Assembly: GCA_029532415.1 (NCBI GenBank)
Contig: JAQOTA010000052.1
Span: forward strand, 3,596,001 to 3,660,000
Direction of reading: 5' to 3'
Length of the DNA: 64,000 bases
From: Marasmius tenuissimus
Taxonomy: Eukaryota; Basidiomycota; Agaricomycetes; Agaricales; Marasmiaceae
Shown piece after piece: positions 23,111-35,055 of the stretch. Position numbers and translations under genes: made by a program. Within the stretch, counting starts at the first letter, position 1. Every line of letters begins with the position of its first letter. Below the pieces are notes generated by a model. It was given only the letters and a program-made list of their open reading frames with translations. It was not told where the DNA came from and searched no databases.

Positions 23111-23371
23111 GATTATAAACTCAAGGCGAAGAAACTCGAGGCACAGATCGGAGATACTTACAATTCTTTCTGTTGTCATAATCTCATCGAGAATTATACA
23201 TGCAACTTACGGTTATGGCCTTGACTGCCTTGACAGGTTCAACCGAGATGTTCATACTAAGTACCTTGGGGCAGACTGCTTGCGCAAAACCGCCATGGCC
23301 GAAGATGACGCTGCGCAGCATGGCCACAGCCGTGATCGGCATTGCGCGGTCTCCCAAAAAGCCCCACTTTA

Positions 23372-24392
23372 GAGTCTGTTTGGATAGTTCCCAGGTCCTG
23401 GGTCCGGACCCAGTTTTCAGGTTTCGGAACATGCCGGGATCACGTGTGTAGGCGCGCCAGTCGAGCGCTCTTCGAAGACTCTTTGCTTTTCGTTCATTAT
23501 CCATCCCAAAGTTGCGTTCCAACGCGTAAAAACGATCAAAGTTCATGAAAAGTGCTATAATAAAGAAAATAAACGGCTTAGAACGCAAGAGACCCTCATT
23601 TTGTGTATACATGCACGCGATTACACGCACCAGGATTAGTTTCAGCTAGTGTTGCCAATGGTTGGTTTGAACCATGGTTTCCAAAGTGGTTTGCCAAACC
23701 GGTTCAAACCACTTCAAACTGGTTTGGGGACAAAAAATTTAAAAGTCAGTTGCGCACTGTAATATGGTTACCGAGGAGTTGTAATTAACTGGTTAGGAAC
23801 CCTCCAGTGTGATTTTATGGGCGCAGATATCAGGCGATGTCTGTAGCTATCATTTTTGATTGCATACCACGTGGGGCCGAGATGGAGCCAAGATGAGCCA
23901 AACACCCGCTTAGATAAAAATTTTGATTCATCCAGATTAGATTGTCAGCATATGTCTGGTATGGCTACAATAACCTCTCAAGCACTGTATCCAACTATTT
24001 AAACCACTAGTTTGAAGAATATATTCCAATTGAAATTTTATATTTTTTAGTGGTTTAAACCAGTTCAAACCGGTTTGAACCGACCCCAAACTGGTTCAAA
24101 CTCAAACCAACCAGTGGCAACACTAGTTTCAGCTGGTTTCCGGTACTCGGGCAAGAACGCAGGTGTGTAGGTTAGATATATTATAACTAATGGGTTGTTT
24201 GCACTCAAAACATTGAGCTCTGTAGTCCTTTGGTTTGTAAATCAATTTTGGAGAGTAAGTTCATCCCAAATCAGTTCAAGAACCTACGAGCGGTCGCCCG
24301 ACGCGCCCACAGTGACACACGTGATCCCGGCATGTTCCGAAACCTGAAAACTGGGTCCGGACCCAGGACCTGGGAACTATCCAAACAGACTC
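23372..24392. mobile_element. PIF/Harbinger-type MITE, 1021 bp, interrupted
   Basis: The ends are long near-perfect inverted repeats of about 75-80 bp. The left starts GAGTCTGTTTGGATAGTTCC and runs through the CACGTG around 23441. The right is its reverse complement ending at 24392. Both sides carry a TTA triplet (23369-23371 and 24393-24395), the 3-bp TWA target duplication typical of PIF/Harbinger and Tourist-like elements. There is no transposase. A second MITE is inserted inside at 23648-24124. Confidence 0.75.
23638..24134. mobile_element. Nested 477-bp MITE with 10-bp target duplication
   Basis: The element 23648-24124 starts AGTGTTGCCAATGGTTGGTT, and its other end reads AGTGTTGCCACTGGTTGGTT in reverse complement, so the terminal repeats have one mismatch in 20. 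The exact 10-mer AGTTTCAGCT flanks both sides (23638-23647 and 24125-24134). A 9-11 bp duplication suggests a Mutator-like origin. The interior is dense in short palindromic GGTTTGAACC/GGTTCAAACC blocks and has no reading frame of note. Confidence 0.75.
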
Positions 24393-24649
24393 TTAGCCAT
24401 GACTCTTCGGCTACAGCCGAAAAAACGGGGTTTTTCCCGGCCTGTGCGGCTGGTGGAGCGCAACGTCAATGACCATTGATAGCCATTGGCCGTTCTGCGC
24501 AATGCGATTCTTGGCCATGGCCATTTTGGGCAAGTAGTCTAAGTATTTCCGGCCGGCTTGAGCAGGGGGATGGTGACAGTAGTGAGGAGGTGTCGGGCGC
24601 TAATAGTGGAGGATGCAGTAAAGCTTATAGTTTGCGTTTGTGTTCTGTG

Positions 24650-25260
24650 AGCCCCGGGATCATTATTCCTATGGGCATGAAGAATAACAATGTTCGAATT
24701 TACCTGAACTGATTCTGCGACAGACATTCTTGAAAAAGGGCGCCAATGTTCTTGTCTAAGTTGTCTTTTGACTACCACCATCACGACGCCCTTAGAGTGG
24801 CAATCGGCCCGCGAGTTTACTGTGGAACATGAAAATTGTTCTCCTATTTGCCGTTCCTCGCGGCCGCTAGCCAGCTGGCAGTGGCAGTTCAAGCTCCGCA
24901 AAAGGCTTCTATCAATTTTGCTCAAAACGTCCTGCTATATACGCACAGATAACTGCAAACCACACATCAAACTTCAAGTGAATAGTAGAATTTCTGTTCC
25001 TTTCTTGTTTGCCGCACTTGGCTTCACAAATCAAAATCAACGGTCAATCGCAGAAGCTGACCAGATTATTGTCATCAGTACCCCGAATACCACGTAGGAT
25101 GATGGTGAGATTGGAGGTGATGGGGCCAAAGTCAGCCCTGAATAGAGAATTGTTGGGCATGAGGTTAGTGGACATCTCGGTCTCTAGTCATCTAGCCGAG
25201 GCCTAATACTTTCCGTCCGGAGTATCTATATAGGAGATCGCAAGTCAACAAGAATTGTGA
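24650..25260 (-). repeat. Decayed duplicate sequence, copy 2
   Basis: This is the counterpart of 22490-23110. On the minus strand a short frame starting MPNNSLFRADFGPITSNL and ending DDNNLVSFCD is intact, while the rest of the putative gene is not recognisable. It may be the last exon of a small unknown gene or a relic. Confidence 0.35.
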
Positions 25261-25649
25261 CTGTCGAAACGAAATGAAACGAAGAATAGTTTGAAACCCT
25301 CAAGATGATACTCGAGGACACAGGTATATTCAGCCATGGGCCGCGACAAATCATGCATCATACGTTGTGTTTTATACTAATGATCAAGTTCCTAGTTGAT
25401 CTTCTCGTGGCACTGTGGAAACTTTCTGAACGTCTCATCTCACAGCATTGTTCTCAAAGGCCATCGGGACGTGCTGTATACCCTATCAGGTGCATTTGAA
25501 ATCAAGATCCTGGCCACAAATGTTTTGCGATTTCGCATCTTATATATCAGCATACCTTGTTGAGAAAAGTTACTCCCGGATCCCACTCCATCGACGTCGT
25601 ACCGTTGTCTTTCCCTCCTGCTTCTACCTCGTCCCTTCACTCTCTCGAC

Positions 25650-27832
25650 ATGGACGGTCCATCGCTGCTCAGAAATACCTTAATTAATTATTTTGAACCT
25701 CTCTTTTACGGTTTGTCGTTTATTCCTTGGGCATACAAACAATTGAGCTCAATCATCTTGAAGGTTGTTTGATGGGGATAGGGTGAGCTTCCTTGCATCT
25801 GTTACACAATGAACATCGTTGAGGAGGTGTGGCCTGTTCAGCTGCTTTGGGGTGTGTGTGGCCCAAACGTGGACTTACATTAAGTCAAACGACGACACAA
25901 GGCCGCTTCAGGCCGTGGTGAGTACCATTTGAAACCTCACAATATCATGCCCGTCACTGATATTGTCTCATCTTAATATTAGATTGCTCTCTTGTTGTAA
26001 GTGCCATACCTCTTAGTTATACTGACTCTTTTCATGATTCACTCAGCTGTCTAGTCACTGTAAATACTGTTCTAAACGGGCAGGTCCTCCGTTTCTACCT
26101 GGTATGTTGTTGGGTCTATTCAGCTTCAAATCTGCATATCCTAAATCATCACTTCAGCTTGAAAATTTTGGGAATTACCTCGCTGTAGCAGGTGTGACCT
26201 GGTTCGTAGGCTCGCCTGGTCACCTGCACATACCTCAGGAACCTGAGATTATCACTAGGGAAATGACGACATCAGTTTTATTGAATTCTATTGTCATCTT
26301 CATGTGAGTAAATACCTACACATACCAATGTGTTCTGATCATTTGATATCTCACAGTTCAGATCTTTGTTTCGCATCGAGAGTATGGCGTTGTGAGTCCC
26401 ATTAAACAGCTATCTTCAACACACCTTGAATCATCAATGGTGAATTATCTACAGTAAAGAGGGTTCATTGGTCACTTGTCGGCTTGAGTGTGGGTATACA
26501 TGACAACACTCCTTTGGCCACTATAAAATTACTTTTGTCCATTAGGTATTAACAGCACTTGCATCACTAGGTATGCGTACCATGTCCTCTCCCAATTCTA
26601 ATTCTGGTTCTCATCTGCCTATTTCAGTCAGCGGAGCAGGTAAACAAAAGCTAGTCAAAGTTGTGCATATATCCAAGGAGTCTCATAACCTTGAAGTACT
26701 GGTTGACCTACTCCTATCGGAGCCTCTGGTTACCTTTCTTCTTGATACAAAGCACAAGGTAATTATACATGCGCTCCCAAGTTGTTTTGCCTATTTTCAC
26801 ATCTTCTCTTTGTCAACCATCTTTCTAGATCAATGTCTCCCTCGCCAATGCCATGTCAGCCGGATGTCAAGCCCTTATCACATTCTGTCTGTGGTATTCC
26901 TTCAAAGCACATATGGATGAAGCCTCCAAGTAAGCAAATTACCTGCTCATTGTTGGCCCCGGCCTCGTCTCCTGACACTCAGTGGAAGCACACCACAGCC
27001 TATATTTCAACGGCTGAGCCTCATTGTGGTCATCCGCGGCACTCTCTTAGCAGTCAGTCAAGTCGTAATCATCATTCTGTATCTAGCCAGACCAGATCGA
27101 ATTTGGTGGTAAGCAGCTGTTTTATAATTAGGGAGACAAACAGTCATTCATTGGAAATTATGGCCACTGGTAATAAGGACACCAATCAATCAAACTCATG
27201 CTGCTCTGTATTACTTGACCGCGAGTATGTTTCCTCTATTCATCTTTGCTTTTGCTTGATGCTGAAGTTCTGTTCTTTAGTCGCTACGTATGTTTTTATC
27301 CAACGGCTTCGAAGATGTATCATGGTTAAGCACGCAATTGACAGGCTCAACATCCGCGCTACCACGACTATGGGGGTAGGAGGGGATCTAGAGGCGGCCA
27401 AACAATTCCACGGTGATAGTGTCACAAACCCCCTTCACGCCACCACACCTCGGGCCGTTAATGAGGATGTCCCATTTCTAAATTATTTTCATGATGTTCG
27501 ACGCCCAGCTCCGGTGCTAGACTATCATCCGGTCGAGTCAAAGCACTCCGAGAGGGCAAATGGCGTACATAGTGACCCTCTAGTGCAGGGGACTGGTGCA
27601 AAGGAGATCCGTATGGAATGGAGGCCGGCTCAAAGCGAATCGAGAATGCTTACTCCTCGTGAGAACGAGATTTCCAGTCGTCTACCTTCACTCGTGCCAA
27701 ACCGATTGAACCAAGACGCCGGCCCCCCCTCGTCTGCATTAGTATCTTTAAAGGTACGTTTCGATCTACCATGATGAAGTTTCGAGATGAACCTCACCAA
27801 ACATGGTGTCCCAGGGGAACACGCAGCCGTAG
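25650..27832 (+). CDS. DUF6534-like seven-helix membrane protein
   Basis: I model fourteen short exons, all phase-consistent: 25650-25714, 25827-25917, 25983-25996, 26047-26101, 26158-26303, 26357-26391, 26455-26489, 26546-26570, 26628-26758, 26829-26929, 26983-27108, 27178-27224, 27281-27753 and 27815-27832. They give 453 residues. Membrane segments appear in order: LCGLFSCFGVCVAQTWTYI, VIALLFCLVTVNTVLNGQVL, TSVLLNSIVIFI, then RVWRLKRVHWSLVGLS leading to VLTALASLG, ANAMSAGCQALITFCLWYSF, and LIVVIRGTLLAVSQVVIIIL. This helix order and the RVWRL signature fit the Agaricomycete DUF6534 family, of unknown, perhaps receptor-like, function. The long cytosolic tail (about 150 residues) is Pro/Arg-rich. 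The exon 11/12 junction is the least certain. Confidence 0.7.
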
Positions 27833-28149
27833 GGGATAATCACCCTCAGGTGTGTGGCACAGTGGCATATCTCGCATATCTGTGTTTTCCAGCTTGTGTC
27901 TAGCTCCCTCGACAGCTTCCCAAGATTCCCAGAACAGTGACACCCCGTGGTAAGTAGATAATGACGGCCTTTGTTAAGCAGAAAGGAGCGTCGTTGCGCA
28001 GGCGTTGATAATACAATGTATTCGAATATAAATTATATATTTCATATTGTAAAATTTATGTGCTTCACTCGCTTCGTTTAAACAGGGCCGAGTCTCAGCC
28101 AAAGTTGCCACCATGAGTCACCAAGCGGATCATTGGAAGTCCTACTACC

Positions 28150-29050
28150 CATCAAGTTAGTTGGGACGTCGAACAAATCCTATCGCCGAACTGATTCTCC
28201 ACCTGACGAGCGCCTAAACCCAACCGTCCATCCCATCCTTCACCGACAAGCCTGACGAAGAGCGCCGGTATAGACCTGATGATGGAAAAGATATTCCGAG
28301 AGAAAAGAGTTGACCAAGGTGGCTGTGCAAGGAAAAAGTCGTGGCTATCTTTGCAGCCAGAGCGGATGAGGAAGGGTTCTGTTCTCGGCGAGGGTGCATA
28401 GTGCGACGCCGGGAAGTGTATAGAGGCGCCCGTCTCCACACCACTCCCGGATACTCGCTGGAGAGAGCCGCCCAAACAGATCCTCCTCTCGTCTGACCAA
28501 GCGTCGTCTTCCAGAACAGATGATATAGCGAGCCGGCACATTCTCTAAAGCAAGAATTCTCTGCGTTCTTGGATATCGAACTATTAGTATAATCGAGTCG
28601 GAATGAGGTGGTAGTTGTTCAAGAAATAGCAACCGTAAAGCCGGAGGTGTCGGAGTGACTTTGGTGGTTCAGCAGCAACTCGTTCACGAGGGTCCGCATG
28701 CTGTCGCTCGGAACCTCAAGACCCGTTCGTGCGGCAGTTCGATTTTCGTACTATGTACAACGAGTATCTTCTACTCGCAGCGGTGAGCTTCATCATCAGG
28801 AAGAATTATGGGTAGGAAATGTACCTCATTGCTGACCTCACTCTTCATCGGCCCCCCTCTTGAGTCTACAAGATTGCCATGCAACTGCGGCATTCCTTCC
28901 CGTTCTCACTGGGAAAAGATATAGGCGTCAGAGATAGCGAACAAGAAAGGACACGAGGAATAAAGGAACGCAGAGCATTCGGGGAAAATTCTAGAGAGCG
29001 CTCACAAGTAACACGAACTGAAAGCCTGACATGGCGAGGCCAGTTCACCG
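28150..29050 (-). pseudogene. Decayed copy of the 18.6-20.2 kb membrane-protein gene
   Basis: Minus-strand blocks match the better copy: an exon with LAQPPWSTLFSRNIFS ending PALFVRLVG, compared with NIFL-x-SALFVAK at 19.3 kb, and a 5' exon near 28880 compared with 19.95 kb. Between them only fragments align, and no continuous coding chain can be built. The C-terminal exons are absent. Confidence 0.4.
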
Positions 29051-29699
29051 GTCATTGGTCCAGCGTGTAGCGGTGGGTATTCTTGGGTGCCGCTATATCT
29101 CAACTCTGTGAGAAGTCGATCCAACGTATGGATAGCCTGATGAGTACTTGAGGATCTCCGACTTGTGTTACCGAAGAAATAGTGTATCGGTACTGAGTAC
29201 GAGGTGATATGTGCTACAGTTCAGCGGTGATTGAACGACGTACCTTCTTATCCTCTCGTCGTTGACATGGATTTGACACTCAGATCTGCTGTTCGTGACT
29301 AAAATGAAGGGGAGGAATACTGGGACTCGGACTTCGTCGACCTGCGAAAGATGTCCGTTTCCCTTGAATATATTATGTCCGAATACGTCTAGCAGTCGCT
29401 ATATAGGGCAAGCCAGTATAACAACCCTCACCAGGGGGAGAATAATGGTAGATACAGCCCCCGTCCCTGCGCGCGGACGCAACCGCGCCTCCCATCCCCG
29501 TATCGCCGGATACCTCGTCCAATATGAAGGGAGTTGGGCATGGGCAGACGACAATGGACATCGTTTCCTGTACGTATAAAAGACCTGTCTTAGTGCAGGT
29601 TGAAAAGCTTCGGCTCGACGGGACGAAAGCACGACTCGGCTTCGTAGAGGGAAAGAAGCAGCAAATCGCCTCCCAAGGCTCTTAGATTGGCCCTTGCTC

Positions 29700-31050
29700 T
29701 CGCTAATCAGGAGGAGGATTAGTGTACTTCCCGCTTGTCGTGGGGTGTTGGTCCATCTGACTCGGCGACTTGGGGAGATGCTGGTGGTTCGCCTTTCAGT
29801 TCACGAAAAGATGAATTCGGATGACCTCGCCTCAGGACGGTTGCAGGCGAAGGGCAAAGTGTGTTGCGGAGGGAAGGCCTGGTCGAATGGGGTCCATGCC
29901 GTAAGTCCGGATGTCGAGCGGAGTCACCGCCAAACTCTTCCACCAACGGGCGCCTAACCGCATCCATCAAGCTCATCCTCCACCAACGTTCCCAACAGCC
30001 CAAGTATTGGACGTCCTCCCAAGCTCTGGTCTCTGCGCTGCTTTTGCAATGAAGAGCGCCGGAGTAGGCTTCGGGTCGGGGGAGATATTTGAGGCGGAGG
30101 GATTGAGTGAGGTGGCTGTGCAGAGGGGGACATGTAGAAACTGGCGAGGGGATTCTGCGACTGAAGAAGGCGATGAACGGTCCGAGAATCGGTAGAACGT
30201 TCATGACCATAGGCCCAAGCTAGTGTAGACGGACCCGAGAGGATTCCGTTTGTGGGTCGTTCCTAAAGTTCCCCATATGTTCGGTTTGGAGCGTTCTCTC
30301 GTCTGGCTCCGGTATCGTGACTCGTCTTCGACAGCGAGTATAGTGAAAGCTATAGAGCAATGGCTATCTCCTGAAGCAACAATTGGGCATATCCTCGGAC
30401 AGCCTGCAGGTATGATCGAGTAAGGTAGAAGTGGCGGTTTCGGTTGCTCTAAAAGCATATCCAAGGTTCGCCAACCGTAAAGCTAGAGAGGTCGAAGGGT
30501 TGTCCGAGTCCGGCGGTACGTAGTCTTCCAAGTATTGCGAGCGTGTATGTCTACTCGCCGTTCGACGCCGGTTATTGCTTCGAGTGATCTATCATTCTTC
30601 GGGTTGTGTCCAACAGCCTCTACTCGCGACCGTTAGCCTCGCGGCCTAGACAGCCATAGAATATTTGACGTACTCTTTTGCTCGGATAAGCTGGGATTCA
30701 CTTCTCATTTTCGTCGTCTCTGTTTGATGGTGGATGGCGGACAACCGCTACAATCCCTCCTCTTGCTACCAGCGTCTTCAGAACACTATAAGAGACATAA
30801 GCGTCAGAAATCAGAGCGGGAAAGAACGCGAGAAAGAAAGAGGAGGGGCAGAGTAATGGAAACAATGTTCAGAATAGCACTCACCAGCCCTAGCGACACA
30901 CACCCAACGGCTAAAGCGCTGACATGCCCCAGTCTGACTACCTGAGCCTTGCAGTTATTGGTCTGAATTCCTCTCCTTTCGATTTCCGTGTGCTCAACCA
31001 CTGCAGCCTCGACTCTGTCAGTACTGATTTGAGCTTCATGCGACCGCACA
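29700..31050 (-). pseudogene. Second decayed copy of the membrane-protein gene
   Basis: Reading leftwards, the 5' part (RLGHVSALAVGCVSLG near 30.9 kb, compared with ELGHASRLVCVAG), the mid exon with PALFIAKAA near 30.05 kb and the LMDAVRRP segment near 29.95 kb follow the order of the copy at 18.6-20.2 kb. Multiple shifts and stops interrupt it. It lies divergently from the F-box gene at 31567, mirroring the 18.6-21.9 kb arrangement. Confidence 0.42.
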
Positions 31051-31566
31051 GGGCGAGGTTCGACCGAATGTTGAGTCGTGCGTTGGACGAGAATTGGTGG
31101 TACTGAGGATATGTTTTACATCCTAGAAGAGATTATAAGAAGTTGTCTGTATAGCTCGGTGCCTCTGTAGAATCACTGTCGTGAGTTGGAAAGAAGAGCA
31201 ATCGAAAACGAGTTTTGCGAACCAAAGTTGAATACTTCAGAGCAAGCACTTTCGCGGTCTGTGTAGATCTTGAGGCTTGAGAAACGTCATTATCGTGATT
31301 TCTCCTCTAAGAATACGGATTCTGGGGCGCAAAGATGAAGATATGAAAGGATACGATCATGCTGTATGATGGTGGTCGTATATCGTATTGAAAGAGAACT
31401 TGTCACGCCCTGTCACACATCCTTATTACTTCATCAAGAGCTATCGAGGTATTTGCTGTTGTAGGTACCTGAGTTACTTATGTAACGTAGATAGCCATTC
31501 GTATTCATTTTTCATTTTTTATAGCCATCACATTGTCTCGAAAAAGGCTCTATCGCGTCGAGGGCC

Positions 31567-32998
31567 ATGCAAACTTGTTTGCCCCTCGAGCTGGTAGACT
31601 GTATACTCAAGGAATGTGGACTCAAGACCCTCCAAGTCTGCTCTCTCGTTTGCAAATCATGGCTGCCCCTCTGCCGACCTCGTTTATTCGAAATTGTCGA
31701 AATCGACATGACAGGTTCAGATAGCCCAGAGAGATGCAGGGAGCTGGTCATGATGGAATCTGTCGTGGCATACATTCGACGCATGGCTCTCATTCATAGT
31801 CTCGAGGATTCGGATGAGGAGGGCGAGGAGGATAGCGAGAACAAGGAGAATGAAAACATCCTCCGTATAGGTTCCATAATGCGGGACCTCAGCCAGCTCA
31901 AAGATAGACTGAAATCTTTGCAAGCTTTGATCATCATGAGCGACCACGGCAGCAGATGTCTGCTGTGTAATGAATCGCCGGTCGAGTTTCTAAAACCCTT
32001 GCGGCGCTACCCCACCATACCACCCCTCCTGTCTACCTTTGTAGACGTTGTCGAACTCAGCCTTGACATGTACTCTGAGGACCTTGAATCATTCGTCACC
32101 TTTATCTGCTCCTTTCCACAGTTGCGAGACCTCAGAATCAAGATATCCAATCTCGCGACTTACGGTCAACAATTCTCCCTTCCAACATGTGTCCTTCCAC
32201 TCGCCCTCAGATCACTTCACCTCGACGCAAGTGATGGTGATGGGGGATTCAATCTCGGTCTTCATCAATGGGTTTCAACCCACCCTCCTCGGCAAATCGT
32301 ACTTTTCTCCATCACCAACTTTTTCGACCAATGGCGTCAGTTTACGCCATCCGTTGAGCCTTACTTCACGGGCCTTTGCAAAGAGACAACATCTCTCCAT
32401 CTGTCCTTCGATATTAGAACCATTGAAATCCAGGCTTCATCAGGTGAGAAACTCGTAACACAAGTCATGATGGCACGCTCACTAAACAGAGAATACTCGG
32501 TGAACGACAGTCCCCCACAACCTAAACCTCCTGCAATTCTTAGAGCGGATCATCTTTAGTCTTTACGGCATCGACACCTACTCACTAAGCAGCACGGCAC
32601 CCATAATGCTATCCAAACTCCTTCAAATTCTCAGCACGATTACATCTACATACTTCCGCACTGTTGTTTTTCATCTTAGGGTCAACCCTTTCCCAAGGTC
32701 TCTAACAGAGTCGCAGAAACTGCTCGCAATGCTCAGTCTACGCAACGAGTGGAACAGAATAGACGACCTTTTGTCCACGGAGAAGTTCGCTACGTGTGCT
32801 GTCGAGCTTGTCGTTACTTCTTCGATCAGTGGAGACGACCTCATCACCTCTGGGCGGAAGGCATTCCCCAAGGCCAATGACACGGGAAGATTTTCCGTTA
32901 TCAGAGCGCCGTTTGAGGCGATGGATGAATTTAGTGCCAAAAGTTACGAGCCGGGTGTCAAAGAGGAAATGGAATGGGTGCGCAACCGACGATACTAG
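31567..32998 (+). CDS. F-box-like protein (family 1, intact)
   Basis: Two exons in phase (31567-32443, 32511-32998) give 454 residues. The N-terminal F-box is textbook in spacing: CLPLELVDCILKECG, then LQVCSLVCKSWLPLCRPRLF. An acidic insert (EDSDEEGEEDSENKENEN) follows. Then come Leu-rich repeats-like strands (FICSFPQLRDLRI) and the family tail (LLSTEKFATCAVELVVTSS, GRFSVIRAPF). The intron sits at the same place as in 16167-17626. The likely role is substrate recognition in an SCF ligase, inferred from the F-box alone. The divergent neighbour is a decayed membrane-protein copy. Confidence 0.83.
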
Positions 32999-33940
32999 AC
33001 TGGGCCGGGTTATGTTGACGGACAAACATTCGAAGGTAAGTCTCGTCGTGCGCTCTCGCGCTCCGTTGAATGACGAATGAAGGCTGACGATCGAGATGCA
33101 GGTCGAAACCCAGAATCGGATGCTGGAAGCTAGATCGTTTGCTTTGTGCTCACCTTTGCAATTTTTCGAACGAGTGCCGTTGTGGCCTTCTAAACTAGTC
33201 CCTGCTCAGTGTTTAGTCTCCTAATATACGTCGGTTAAGAACGATGGAGAGAACTCGGATGGGCAGTGCAAGGCGGGTAGTCGGTTTACCTCCACAACAG
33301 TGACGGCGATCGGTACACATCAAGACATTCCGAGCTTTCCACCATGGCTCTCCGCCCGCATCAGAAAATCCCACTATCCCCAAGTACCACACGTTGAGCC
33401 TCAATAAACAAATGCAAAACTACTGCAATCCGACTGTTTTCGTTGTTGAATGTTACGAGTCAAACGATACAAAGGTGTTGAGTATCTACCGTGACGTGTC
33501 CCTCGAGTCCATAGACTATTGCTGTTGTGAAGCCCAGTGAGATTTAAGGCACTGGGACTGACTCGGGACATTCATGAGCGGTACGCTCGCATCGGCATTT
33601 GGACCTCTTCTAAGTGTTGTTCATGGTTCGAACCCTCGTCGGAACGGAACTCCTGCGTGGAGGCCTGCAAATCCTCAACCTTACCACACCCCGGATTTTT
33701 AAGGTCGATGAAGACGGGAAGAACGAGTTGCTCGTAAACTACGCCGGTACTGTTTGTGCGCGTTCCCTCCTCTTCTTGGATTTGTTTCCATGGATTACGA
33801 TGACCTGTAAAGATGAACACAGTGCCGTTCCAAATGGAGCGCGGGCAACGTTTCAACCAGGACCCCAAGCTCTGGCGATTGGAATAAGTCAACTTTAAGG
33901 TTGACCATAATGGACCGATGGCAATCCCAAGTGCGAGCAG
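32999..33940. other. Intergenic region
   Basis: No supported coding sequence is present. A small pair of frames around 33537-33900 has no recognisable content. This is the 3' flank of both neighbours. Confidence 0.4.
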
Positions 33941-35055
33941 CTATAGATCCTGTGAGTCAACGTCTCTATGTCCTCTATACTCGAAGTTTCGACTTACTTG
34001 TCCATACCCAAGGGGCTTGTAGTCATCTTTGGAGTGTTCACTCCCGCTACTCAAGTCTACCAACCAAATGAGGAGCGCGTTTGCCCAAGCAAAGTAGCAG
34101 AGGAGTACTGTATATGGGAATAACCACGAATGAGACCGTGTTATGACGTCCCTGTGGTAATCATCAGCTCAGGAGGAAAACGAAGAAACGGAATCGACGG
34201 GCTTAACTAACCACTGAGAGATTATACAGGACTTCATAATCCTCCCGAGCCAATATAACCAACCGAACCTTCCCTGAGCCCAAGCAGGTGTATTTTTCTT
34301 GGATATGTATCGTCTGTACTCCCCTCGAATGTCCTTAAAGTGTCGAACGAGGTAGATGATCCACATAAAGGGGATAAGCCACGTGAACACCACGAAAAAT
34401 TGCATGTGATAAGACTGGGTTGTGTACATTTCGTACAACAGCCATCCGTGGACACTGGACCTGCCACACTGACCTTGAGACGTAGAGCCCAAGTAGATCA
34501 GTAAGTTGTATACAATCCACCATATCAGCAGGACGATAGATAATACGCATGTAATACGCTTCGATGTCGAGTCCAAGGAGCGATACAGACGATTTGGCCG
34601 TCTTCGGAAGAAGCGGAAGATGGTCGAATAGATGAGGTATACGGAGACGGGCGAAACAGTCAGGGTGAGGGCGAAGTAAGCGTCGGAGATTGATAGATTC
34701 TTTTCGGCCATCGCTGAGCATATGAGGATTGAAAAAATTTGGAGAAGTAAGACGTTCACAGCTGATTTCACGGATTCGGGGTGCGACCATGCAATGAGTA
34801 TGGCTTATGTAGTGAGTCAGTTGTCGCGCAAACTCATAGAGTCTACTCAAAGGCGTCGTACCTATACATATGTTTGCAACGAGAGCTACGATGTCGGGAG
34901 TATTTGATCCTCAGAACCTGAGACGGATATGACTATGAGAATAAGGACGTACTGGCCAGTCGAACGGCAAATCCCTGCATGTCTTGGTCCCTGTCACTGT
35001 CTAATATGCAGATGAGGTATTTCCAGGGGTTTGACAGGTCCGGTTTGTTCGCCAT
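33941..35055 (-). CDS. Multi-pass membrane protein, Agaricomycete-specific type
   Basis: Five exons in phase on the minus strand (35055-34953, 34909-34862, 34803-34212, 34151-33998, 33949-33941) give 301 residues. The start MANKPDLSNPWKYLICILD with DQDMQGFAVRLA is typical of a conserved Agaricomycete membrane-protein group of unknown function. Hydrophobic helices follow: AVNVLLLQIFSILICSAM, DAYFALTLTVSPVSVYLIY, ITCVLSIVLLIWWIVYNLLI, MQFFVVFTWLIPFMWIIYL and LFPYTVLLCYFAWANALLIW. The end is YKPLGYGQDL. The intron between 34953 and 34909 is only 43 bases, the weakest junction. A transport or receptor role cannot be inferred. Confidence 0.72.

Noticed and set aside
26357..26391. Apparent dinucleotide frameshift in the DUF6534-like gene (GAGAG before TATGG)
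   Set aside because: When the preceding exon is ended in phase 2 at 26303, the exon reads ...ASRVWR directly and joins the next exon in phase. No mutation is needed.
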